The notes under the pieces are model-generated. The model was not told where the DNA came from. It searched no databases and saw nothing but the letters and a program-made list of their open reading frames with translations. 64,000 bases of DNA from Diphasiastrum complanatum (taxonomy: Eukaryota > Streptophyta > Lycopodiopsida > Lycopodiales > Lycopodiaceae), in assembly GCA_029204225.1 (NCBI GenBank), contig CM055100.1:15398835-15462834 (forward strand). The letters run 5' to 3'. Both the position numbers and the translations under genes were made by a program. Position 1 is the stretch's first letter. Each line of letters opens with the position of its first letter. This document shows positions 11,824-21,328 of this stretch, piece after piece.

Positions 11824-13400
11824 ATGGTGAGGACCAAAGCCACTACTTGTGCCTTAACATCCGTAGAGCCTTCTCGTGTTCGTGTCCCCCATGGTATAGG
11901 CCGTAGATGTGGTAGGAAACAAGTCTAGCTGAGGGAGATAAAAAAACTCCAGAGATCAACTGAATTGTTGATTCCTAGAGCTCCTTTCGCCTAATCTGTT
12001 AGGAATGTCACCCTGTCACTTGGGCTTGATGTTCGTTTTGTCGTGACAGCCATGCAAGCCTTAAAGAGTGCTGCAAAAGAATTCCTATCTTCTGGCCATG
12101 CATGATAAGCGTGTTACCATCATGCCTAAAGATTTTGTTATTCTCAAAAGACTTCGGGATCGGTATTCAAGTCTTCATGTGGATAACGCCAACACCTCCA
12201 GAGACTGCCTCTAGATAGATCAGAACTGTTACTCGTCCACCTCCTCAGAAGGTTTCTTCACCAAAGGTGAAGATTACCCAAGAGGAGCTTGACAAGATAA
12301 TAGAAAGGTCTGTTAATATTGTGTCGGCATCTGATTCAAAACTTGTACATAACCATTTTGTTAGAATTTCATACGATCCCAATCAAATTTTTTATATTCT
12401 GACTATTACAATCAATAGAATCTTATTTAGGCAATAAAATTGATATTCTCGGCAATTATTTTGATCTTTTTCTTCTAGATTCAAATAGAAGCTATAATTA
12501 GGTCCCAAATTTTGTACAAAGCTTAAAGATAAAATTTCAATAATTACAGATGTGATCGTTGAAACTGGCCAAAAAGTTTTTGCAGCAAAGTATTAGTATG
12601 GATTTCAAGGGAATCGTTTTTGTGACCAGTCCATTTTTCATGGGTGCTATGACGACAAAAAATGCCACTTTTGAAAGGGTTGTATATTGCACCGATTGTA
12701 GTCATGTGGCCAAATTCTACTTGATTCTATATGAGAATAAGTAACGTTTGCTATATGTTGTTGATGTCTTTTATTTTGATTATCATACTCATGTTAGAAT
12801 TAGTTCTAATTTTTATTTTGATTGTTGCAGTCAACATTGGAGCCTGAATATTTTTTTTGTAAAAATAAATAAGGAGTGAGTATCAAATTTTTCAGCTGAA
12901 AATACACATAGAGAATTTGATTCTCTACTTCAGGATGTCGTTCGTGAAATACCAACAACAACAACTTCTATTGGGGAGATAACTATTAAATCTCTTAAGG
13001 TATATAGAATTTATCACTGATATGTATTTTTTTTAAAAAATCTATCTCCATAGCATGAATAAATTGTATGTCATAATATTAATAATTTTTGTTCAATATC
13101 TGTAGTCTGTACAACAAAAGAATGCTTTCAATTGTGCTTGGCTCGTCCTATACAATACAAAGCTCTCTTTTGAATGGTACAATCTACAAGTTGATGTAGA
13201 TATTGAAAAGGTAAAAGAAATTTCATTTGTTGTTCTTTTCATTCTAATTCTTATTTCATTAGTGTGATTGTTAGTTATTTACTCATTCACCTGGTTTGTG
13301 ATGATACTTCACATTTGAGCCGTACAATCTCGACGATGTGTATAGATTGCGGAAGAGTTGATCAAAGCGTTTGTATAGAATGGCATAAGTTTTGTGCCTT
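11824..13400 (+). pseudogene. H3-like / Ulp1-like fusion pseudogene, copy A
   Basis: From ATG 11824 the frame reads MVRTKATT, then, after a stop at 11926-11928, LREIKKLQRSTELLIPRAPF, a second stop, DVRF and ALKSAAKEFLSS: the histone H3 alphaN, alpha1 and alpha2 order. A deletion with frameshift removes the end of alpha2, then KRVTIMPKDFVILKRLRD gives the H3 alpha3 region. A linker starting TRPPPQKV follows. Further on are KFYLILYEN, ending at a GT donor (12741), an exon at 12831-12999 beginning with QHWSLNIF, and an exon at 13106-13210 with QQKNAFNCAW. These match the catalytic His-Trp and the Q...C block of Ulp1/C48 (SUMO-type) proteases. A final piece, DDVYRLRK, follows at about 13335. Exon borders agree with copy C. 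Stops and frameshifts make it non-functional. That one transcript joined both parts is inferred from order and spacing. Confidence 0.8.
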
Positions 13401-13429
13401 AGCTTGAGAGCACTGTAAAGAATGCTGCT

Positions 13430-13780
13430 CCTGCCCTAATAACCTTTCAAGTTTCTCAAGATGCAGTTCCTATCTTATACGATCAAAGAAGCATAAAGTC
13501 CTTCCTAATACAAAGGAAGACAAAATTACATGACAGGAGATTGTTGCCTTGACAGCTCCTGATACTGATATAGAAAATAAAGATAAACTTACTGAATAGA
13601 ATTTAGGGGCTTTTCGCCAAAAGAAAAAGGCCAAGTATACATATAGATCTTATTGGAAAGGGCGGATTATTGATTTCAAAGCTTCTCCAAGAGGACAAAC
13701 CATTTCAGAGGTGCTTATTCAACATGTTTATATGCATTCAGAACTTAATGTGGAGGCTGTAAATCCACATGATTTTTGAA
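13430..13780 (+). pseudogene. Possible C-terminal extension of copy A
   Basis: Pieces of open frame follow the protease remnant, including QVSQDAVPILYDQRSIKSFL and LGAFRQKKKAKYTYRSYWKG, interrupted by stops and one frameshift and ending HPDF-like before a TGA near 13778. Copy C has a similar LGAF phrase at the corresponding place (about 21030), which suggests these belong to the same gene. The basic KKKAK run could be a nuclear signal. The end overlaps the convergent copy B. Confidence 0.4.
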
Positions 13781-14492
13781 TGTGTAATTTTAAGTTTCTT
13801 AAAGACTTGATCGTAGGTGGTGGCCTAGAAGTGAAGCCAGTCGAGTTCATATCCTCGTTATTGTGGGATGGAATGGAGGGAATGGAAGAGGAACTACTTG
13901 AATAGTTAGGGGTGGCGGGAGGAGAAGAAAGCACTGGAGACTGGTGTGATGGTCCAGCCAAAGGACGAGAGATGTGAGGGGGGGATGGTGACTCGCTGAG
14001 TACCACCCTTTGCTTGGCAGGCCTGGTGGGCTTGGTCTGCTTCCTTCTTCGTTGAGGAACATGACCTCTCTCTGTAGGTGGTGGCCTAGAAGTGAAGCCA
14101 CTCTTAAAGACTTGATCGTATGTACTCCTCAGCCTCATGACAAGATGCATGTCCTGAGGCATGAGGGTAACCCTCTTAGCGTGCACTGTACAAAGCGTGG
14201 AGTCCTCAAAGAATTTGACCTGGAAGTCTTCATAGGCAGTATGGAGGGCTTCTAGGGTTGTTATGTTCTAGCGAACATCATGTGAGAGAGACCTTGTTAC
14301 CAGTCTCACAGATCTGTAGAAAGGAGCAAGGGGAATCAGAAGATTCATGGTCCTCTGAAGTCTTCTGATATCCCTTAATCATGGTCTTCTGGGCCAACCT
14401 ACTCTCCTACCAGTGCCCACTACCCTTTGTAGAGGAGGGCAAGGAGGTGGGGCAAATGTGGTAAGGCGGGCTGTCTGCTTAGTACGGGCCAT
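13728..14492 (-). pseudogene. H3-like protein pseudogene, copy B, with intact MARTKQTAR tail
   Basis: From ATG 14492 a single frame runs about 250 codons with only two stops: TGA at 14381-14379 and TAG at 14270-14268, both one C-to-T change from a sense codon. It begins MARTKQTAR, identical to the first residues of histone H3, but the next residue (H3 K9) is Leu and the rest of the tail is Pro-rich and shorter than normal. The fold follows: LRDIRRLQRTMNLLIP (alphaN/alpha1), ALHTAYEDFQVKFFEDS (alpha2), then HAKRVTLMPQDMHLVMRLR (loop 2/alpha3). After the fold comes an extra tail of about 115 residues: SRPPPTER, a basic cluster (RRRKQTKPTRPAKQR) and a Ser/Pro-rich segment. No Ulp1-like part is attached. 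A TATA box lies 249-258 bp upstream. Confidence 0.85.
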
Positions 14493-14740
14493 TGCAAGGT
14501 AGGGTATCGATATGACGCGCCAACGAGCAGAGAAAGCAGGTATTCGACAGGGGAGGCGCGTGATGGCGATATGAGCGATGGCGTATCGCCACGACGTGCG
14601 GGTGGGCCAGCTGTATTGGTATGTGGGTCCTTTGGTGCCTGGTAGCGTTATGCTTTGAACGGGGAGCGGAAGTGAATGAAGGAAACTAAGGAGAGCCAGA
14701 GAATGAAGAATTAAGAAACTAAAATACGACCCAAAAATGT

Positions 14741-15118
14741 CCTTTTATACCTGTAGAACGTCCCATCATATTCGCACGTTTGATGTAACACCTCCACTCC
14801 CCGCACGTGTGGTCACACGTGTGGTCACACGCATCCGTCATGTGTCTGAATATCAGCGGTTTGTACGATCAGACGGCTGGCATGCACGTGCGAGGACACA
14901 TGGCGACATATGGACCACACACGCGTCAGAAGACGACTGGGGCGTACGATAGCATAGTTGGCATGCACGTGCGAGCATGTGTGTCAGGATCCGAAGTGTA
15001 CACATGTCATTCAGAATGATTTCGCCGTCGTTTTCACACGTGTGGCAATTTTTACCGCACGTTACTGAGACACGTGTACAGTTCAGATGCTCTATATTAG
15101 ACTATATATATGAGTGTC
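14741..15118. promoter_or_regulatory. Divergent promoter between copy B and gene E
   Basis: On the minus strand GTATAAAAGG (14750-14741) faces copy B, whose ATG is about 250 bp away. On the plus strand ACTATATATA (15101-15110) faces gene E, whose ATG is about 230 bp away. Between them are six CACGTG motifs (14804, 14816, 14885, 14966, 15037, 15071), several in ACACGTGT context, plus a repeated GGCATGCACGTGCGAG. CACGTG is the G-box core bound by plant bHLH and bZIP factors. The two 5' leaders are inverted copies of each other: both contain CATATCGCCATCACGC and GGCGCGTCATATCGATA shortly before the start codon. Confidence 0.65.
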
Positions 15119-15338
15119 ATTTCTGTAATTCAGTTTCGCATATTGAGTCCAATTAACCAGCCCGCTCCAAATCTGTTTGTACAATATCGCTACCACGCGC
15201 CCATCAAAGACATCCATAGTTGCACTGATTCCCTAGCACGTGGTTCCGATATTCGGATTCGTGTACAGTGCATATCGCCATCACGCACCCGCACTTACCT
15301 CATTTATGTCCCCTTGCTAACCGGCGCGTCATATCGAT

Positions 15339-15615
15339 ATGGCCTCCTTGTCTGCTAGTTTGATCTATGATAAAGCTCTTAGTTCTTTCCTAGTTGATGC
15401 TGAGATTAGCGACAGACAGGCCCATTTCTTGTCCTATTTCAATTTTCAGTTTGACATAGAGAAATTAGTTATTGAGCACAGGAAATTTTTTCCTAAATTG
15501 TACAAGGATTTTTATGAGTACTTGCAATAGGGTACCCTTCTGATGGATGGCCTGAGATTTGTGCATTTCACAGATTTGGCTCATGCTCAGCCAAGTGCCA
15601 AGCAAAGGCATGATC
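15339..15615 (+). pseudogene. Gene E, first exon of an unidentified protein
   Basis: ATG 15339 lies 17 bp after the leader motif shared with copy B. The frame reads MASLSASLIYDKALSSFLVD and QAHFLSYFNFQFDIEKLV, has one TAG at 15528-15530 (again CAG to TAG), and continues to a GTAAGT donor at 15616. Downstream exons are not recognised: the following DNA carries gene H on the other strand, so the gene is probably truncated by rearrangement. The product has no known motif. The symmetric arrangement with copy B suggests the two were co-regulated. Confidence 0.5.
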
Positions 15616-15616
15616 G

Positions 15617-16970
15617 TAAGTTTATCAAACTTATCGATTTGTTTAAACGTGTCATACCTTGCAAGGAACACAATCGAGTATGTCACTTCGTTCAGGTTTG
15701 ACAAATTGCCAGACTTTGAATTGTAAATCTCATTGATGTGAAAAGAGATTCCAATGACATTTTGCATACCCTTATTCAATACATCTCTCTCCAATCTTAT
15801 CTGAAAAGGGCGAGGAATGGGAAATTTTCTTACATGCAATTGTCCAAAAGCCTCTTTAATAATTTTAAATATACTGGCATATGCCTCCCTGCTAATACCT
15901 GAGAAATCACATGCTCCCTGAGTTAACGTTCGGTCGATTACCTTATCGACCTCGTTCATCAATTCCTCAGTGACCTTGGACTTGATTCGAGAATACCGAT
16001 TATTGTCCAATAAAGACTTTGTGGACTTGGTTGTCAATACCGAACTCAGTGATTTTCCGATCAGGTCATTGTCCTTCAGATGCTCATTTGCAACCAATGC
16101 TGATCTGCAAATGATTATGAAAATGAAGAAACCCAAATAGAACACATAATAAATGTCATGCTATTTCACAAAACTAAAATAAAACTAATTCAAATCAAAT
16201 CCTTACTTGAATGCTTGAATCCTTTTTCTCCGCTAGTCTCCATTTAGCGAAAGCTCATCAATGTCTTTCATAATTCTTTTTCGCTTGTTTCTTTTTAATT
16301 TCTTATCTAGTATGCGAGTTTCTTCTTTTAACTGGTCATTTGATATACGTAATGTCTGAACAACTTGTCGGAATTGATCATTACTTGCATTCAAATTTAA
16401 CATAATATTATGTATACGTGCATTATTTTCTTTTGTTTGTAATAGTGCGGTCTCTTTTTCTCTATAGTCAGCAAGCAAACCATTTAACATACATTCTAAA
16501 CTCTGTATTTTTTGAACCAAGTTTGCAACACCATAGGTTGTCAATCTTTCACAATAACCCAATAAATCGTCTTCTCCGTCACACAAAAACTTTATTAATT
16601 GTGTGATGGATTGGAATTGTGGAGCTTGCATCGAGCTCAGATCCAATGGATACAAACTTCCATCAATCCACAAATCGTAATTCTTTCTTTGGTTGATTCC
16701 GTGAGCGATCATATTAAGTGGAGAAACTGTGGATTCTTTCACTACTCCTCTTTTACCTATCGGAGCATTCTCGGCAGGGAGAACAATGTGTAGATGAAAC
16801 TGAGACATCTCCGCAAACATCAGATGACAGACCAAAAAGAAAATAGACACTATTATTCATCCATGACGTACCTGAGATTCTATGTTTATTCTCTCACTAG
16901 TTAAAACGAGAGACACAATCTCATTTTCAGATTTGAAAAAGTTAGTTAATGAGCGTCATAGGTTCTTGAA
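15617..16970 (-). CDS. Gene H, unidentified multi-exon coiled-coil protein (partial)
   Basis: Three exon-like segments read on the minus strand. The first (about 16964-16873) encodes SLTNFFKSENEIVSLVLTSE and ends at CAG/GTACGT. The second (about 16818-16233) begins after a pyrimidine-rich acceptor with SQFHLHIVLPAENAP and contains a long stretch (LVQKIQSLECMLNGLLADYR ... LDKKLKRNKRKRIMKD) with heptad-like spacing, suggesting a coiled coil, and a basic end. The third starts after TTTGCAG near 16110 and contains SALVANEHLKDNDLIGKSL, CDFSGISREAYASIFKII and RKFPIPRPFQIRLERD. Beyond about 15617 the frame is antisense to gene E. No domain family is recognised. Splice joins are inferred. Confidence 0.5.
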
Positions 16971-17177
16971 GTCGTAGTTGCATACGTCATAATCGTGTCA
17001 TGTTAAATACACATTACTAGTAAGGTTAAGCTAAACTGGACCTAAAAGTCCGTCGGAGTTTTAAAATTCGGCGTTTTTTTTTTGTCCTACATGGCATTTC
17101 TTAGACGGCCCTTTTGATGTTTGTAACTCCTCTAATGAGAGAACAACAATTTTGAAACACACAATTGCAAACATCTT

Positions 17178-18524
17178 TTATTCATTGAGTTTTTGGTACA
17201 TAATAGCCTTCCTCTCACTTGACAATAGAGTAGGCTTTAAAATTTTTGATGCAAGTATATGAGCATCAGATTCTTTAGAAAATGGGCCAGTGGCCGCTCC
17301 AATTACTAGCCTAGACTCAAAGCCTAAGCTCAGATCATTAACAACTGCTCTTCTTAAAACACAGTATGTTTTATTGTAACCTTTTGCTAGCTCCACCTGT
17401 GCAATATGTTTGGACAATGATTTGCACTTTAGCAGCTCCTCATCTCCATTAGGACTATACTTTTTGCTAATGTAGTAGATGTACTGCTCCGGGAAGTGTC
17501 CAATGTAATGTGCCAATGAAGCATCCTTGGAGTCACTCTCTCTGGTTTTTCTCACTCCCTTTGCTCTAGCTACATAAGCATCGATTTCAATGGCGTCCTA
17601 TGTCATCGGCTTCTGCAGTGTCACTCAAGGTAATGCTTCTTTGTGTCCCCTCCAGTTGAGTGAAATTGTACTCTTGTGGTTCATGGTGAGTCACCTCAAG
17701 AGGGGGGCCGATGTTTCAGAGCTCTGTCAAGATTCTTGCCAATGCCATTTCGCATGTGCCGTCCTCATTATTCGGACACAACTTTTGGAATGTATCATCA
17801 ATTCCTATGTGATAGTAGGTATTGGCTCCATTTTGCAATTTCATTAGAGCACGTAGGAGTTTGTCCTCTCGCAAATGGAGAATATGTTGTAGATCATGAA
17901 AAAAAATGTACTCTCTGCAATTGATGATGATTGGAGAGAGGCTCCTGATTTGCAGCACTGTCTCGTTTGCCTCACTGGTTTCTGAAGATGACTCAGAGAA
18001 TTGCTGCAAGGAGAATGCTCTTTCTTCTTCTTCATTTATTGCTTGCTCCTCCTCAACGTTGTTCATTTCATAACATAGAATGGCCTCCTGTGAGTCAACA
18101 GGCATTGGAATAGTTGTATGTTCAAAAAGCAAGAATACAAAGACCATCTCACCTGAAATGATCTTTGAACCTATGTTCAACAAATTGTCCCTACGCTGCT
18201 ACCAACAGTCAAAATTCTATACTGATTTCTAGACAGATTATTCAAAAATGTATTGAGTCTAGCTACAAATGGTCTATCACCCTTCCATATGTATGTTAGT
18301 AAGTTGTATGAGATCCATGCAATATCTGAATCAAAAACTCGTATACTATACGAAAAAAGTGTTGTATTCATATAATCCATGGCAAATGACACACTTTCTA
18401 CGTTAGCTCTGGCCGTAGCTAGCGTATCTATTGTGGCACAGAAGATGGAAAAGATCCTATCTATCTGATGTTCAAACTCTGTACCACATAGAAGTCTTGA
18501 AACCTCAATCCTAGCATTCTCCAT
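17178..18524 (-). CDS. Gene D, unidentified multi-exon protein divergent from copy C
   Basis: ATG 18524 opens MENARIEVSRLLCGTEFEHQ about 150 bp downstream of a TATA box (TATAAAT near 18675, minus strand). The first block (18524 to about 18180) is followed by a second (about 18150-17716) rich in Glu and Ser (NNVEEEQAINEEEERAF, SESSSETSEA) containing YIFFHDLQHILHLREDKLLR. The third, after an acceptor near 17608, encodes DAIEIDAYVARAKGVRKTR, DASLAHYIGHFPEQYIYYI and LVIGAATGPFSKESDAHI and ends at 17178. Exon joins are inferred from frame ends at GT/AG. I recognise no family. The long open blocks without frameshifts suggest it decayed less than its histone-like neighbour. Confidence 0.5.
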
Positions 18525-18668
18525 GACGGTGTGGAACTGTAAACCTAGTAAAATGGTGGTCTAGAACTGGTAAGGAAAACAACTAAATCACATAAAGTGA
18601 CTAATGCAGAAAAATTCTTGAACATAAAAAGGCAAAACTAGAGTTGTGAAAATGAGGAAGGTGTCTCA

Positions 18669-19020
18669 TATTTATAGTTTTTTTTTTTAACAATAACTTT
18701 TTTTGAACTATATTTCGGAACAATGGTTTACATAAATACATACTCATATCGGTTGAGTGCACATTTTGGCACAATGAGAGGCATGCATTAAAAGCGTATG
18801 CACATATTTAATATTCGGCCAAATGGCATGTGCCTATTAGTTGACAGTTCACTCAGTTCCTGACACGTGTTAGAATCCTAATAATGATGGTTACTAACGT
18901 GTCAGAGGTCAAGGAATAATATGATGCCACTTATCCATGCATTTACTTTTACCAATAAAAATTCAGCACGTGGATTTCAAGTTTGACTCCACACATGTGG
19001 GATAACATGTTTTTATATAA
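18669..19020. promoter_or_regulatory. Divergent promoter between gene D and copy C
   Basis: A minus-strand TATA (ACTATAAATATGAGAC, about 18680-18665) faces gene D and a plus-strand TTTTATATAA (19011-19020) faces copy C. Between them lie CACGTG at 18864-18869 and 18967-18972 and related motifs (AACGTGTCAG, ACACATGTGG). The layout repeats that of the copy B / gene E promoter. Confidence 0.55.
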
Positions 19021-19202
19021 ATTTCATTGAACCCAATCGTGACACTTTTTTTTTTTAGTTTTCGCATATTTGATTAGTGCACACCTGTAGATGCCCATAA
19101 GGTACCTATTTACTATTTGCGCATAAGTCCAATATCCATTTCATACACTTTAAATTTTTTAGCTTCATCACCATCTTTTTGAGCCTTTGTCAGATCCTTG
19201 TT

Positions 19203-21090
19203 ATGGCTAGAGTGAAGCAAACAACCAGGACTGATTAGCATCCCAATCCAGTTCAAGGTGAAGTTTTGAGCCTCAGGCCACCTGATACTGGTAGGAGAAT
19301 ATCGATGAGAAGAAGCCATTGGATGAGAGAGATAAAAAAGTATCAAAGGTCAATGAATCTTATGCTTTCAAAGGCTCCATTCTATCGTTTAGTACATGAA
19401 ATCACTAGAGAAAATCTGGTTAGGTACAATCTTTTTACAGTTTAAGCTATTATGGTCCTTCAAGAAGCCTATGAAGATTTTCAAGCTCAATTTTTTGAGG
19501 ATTCCTTCCTGCTTGCCATCCATGCAAAGCATGTCACCATTATGCCCAAAGCTTTTCAACTTTTATCTAGATTAAGAGATAGAAGTTCCGGTCTTTACAG
19601 GGGTGAGGCCTCTACATCTCGTCCACCTCCAATGGATAGAACAAACCTTCCCACATGGACAACTCACAAGCAAGCAAAACCAAAGAGATCCCAAGACCTG
19701 AGGAATTCACGAGGAAGGGAATAGGTAGTAAAAGAGCAAAGAAACATAATACTAATAATAATGAAACTCTTAAATCTGATAGCGGGTCAAGTACAGATGC
19801 AGAGGAATGCATTTTAGAAGATGTTTGAAAAAAGGTTGTCGATACTGTATTTTCACTAATTTCTGATCATGATGTATCACAATTGCCTGAGAATACCATA
19901 AATAAATTGAATATTCTTGTACATACTCCTTATGATCCTACTCAAGAATTTTTTTAATCCGATTACTATAATGAATACGAGAAAATTATTAGTAAGAAAA
20001 TTGATGGACTCAATGGTTACTTTTCTCTAACTATTCCAGAGATTGATTATATATTACGATCTCATGATTTTGATTGTAACGTTCTTAAGAAAAAAAAAAA
20101 GAATATGTAACATATGTTATAATTGATGGTGGGCTGGTGTTACTGCAATACACCATTAGTCAAGATTCAAGAAAGAAGTTTTCATCATCACTGGTCTTTG
20201 TGTGGAACAAAATCTAATGCACAACGATGAAGCATTGGAACTTTTAAAGAGGATTTTTATACAATGTAGTCCAATTGCAAAACTATTTGTGGTTCCTTAT
20301 GCATCCAAGTAAGTATAGTATTGAGATTTATTTGTTGTACTGCTAGCTTTACTTTGGTAAGATGTCAAAAAACTGATTAATAAAAATGAAATTTGTTTTG
20401 CAAGCTACGTTGGAGTTTAAATATAATCTCCATGGCCACTATTTCAAATGGGGTGGTGAAACCTGTATGCATTAAAGTGAATTCTTGTGAAAATACCCAC
20501 AGACAACTTCTTACGATTCTTCAAGTATTGCCAACTTCAGCCACATCTATGGCTAAACCAAGAATAATATCAATCAAGGTATCAACATTAGTGATGAATG
20601 TATTTAAAATTTTATTTAGATAGACCTTATATGAAAATGTATTCAGAATTTTATTTCGATAGACCTTATATTTATTTTTGATTTACAGACTCCCCAACAA
20701 CAACATGCATTTAGTTGCGGCTGGTTTACGCTCTATAATGCAAAGATATTTTTTGAGTGGTATAATTTTCAACAAGACACAGTCGATATTAAGCAAGTGA
20801 GCATCATGATCCTACTTGTTTTTTACTTTATGTATTTTTCATTATGAATGCCGCTATATTTCTCAACTCAATTTTGTGTGTGTTTGCAATTCTCACTTGG
20901 TGTGTACACATTTAATGATGTGTATAAATTCAGACAAGATTTAATCAAACTCCTCCTTACAAAGGTAGTAATATGTGATCCTAAAAATGATAAGGCTGAT
21001 TTAGAAGCAAGGTCAAAATTAGGAGCCTTTTCTCCTGATGTCACTTTGCTTTCTATTACTGTGTCCATCTTGTTCCATGTCTTGATCTAA
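19203..21090 (+). pseudogene. H3-like / Ulp1-like fusion pseudogene, copy C
   Basis: From ATG 19203 one frame reads MARVKQTTRTD, stop (19236-19238), then MREIKKYQRSMNLMLSKAPF and RLVHEITREN, stop (19443-19445), then VLQEAYEDFQAQFFEDS and HAKHVTIMPKAFQLLSRLRD: a complete H3-type fold, one residue longer than H3 between alpha1 and alpha2. TSRPPPMDR and a basic KGIGSKRAKKH segment follow after a frameshift near 19700. Downstream, AKLFVVPYAS ends at a GTAAGT donor (20309), RWSLNIISM opens the next exon (ends 20578), and exon 20689-20796 encodes TPQQQHAFSCGWFTLYNA. This is the Ulp1/C48 layout: strand, (H)W block, then PQQ...C-G. The catalytic His is Arg here and the expected Asp is Asn, so the protease would be inactive. 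YTFNDVYKFRQDLIKLLL closes the domain. Confidence 0.85.
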
Positions 21091-21328
21091 TGGTATCCAT
21101 GTTCTACCACTCCTTTTCTATCTTTGATAGTTAAAATTAAGGCTCAATGTTTGTCTTTCAATGTGATATCGAAAGCAAATGGAGTCTTTTTTTATTTGGC
21201 AATCTATTTCTTCGTTTGATTTTTGGTCCCAACCTAGTGTCCATAAGTTCTGACAATGTATCATCTGAAAAATTATTACAAACAAATAATGTCGGTGTTC
21301 TATGCACATTGGCGATAAAAAAAAAAAA

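Noticed and set aside
15465-15616. Extension of gene H across gene E
   Set aside because: The minus-strand frame stays open but is antisense to the better supported gene E exon with its promoter and ATG.
17590-17847. Plus-strand frame starting MASYVIGFC as a gene parallel to gene E
   Set aside because: It is antisense to gene D exons and has no promoter motif upstream.
11821-21090. H3-like copies as the species' own centromeric histone genes
   Set aside because: Loop 1 is not clearly lengthened, all copies are broken, and two are followed by protease exons. A link to CenH3 cannot be excluded but is not supported.
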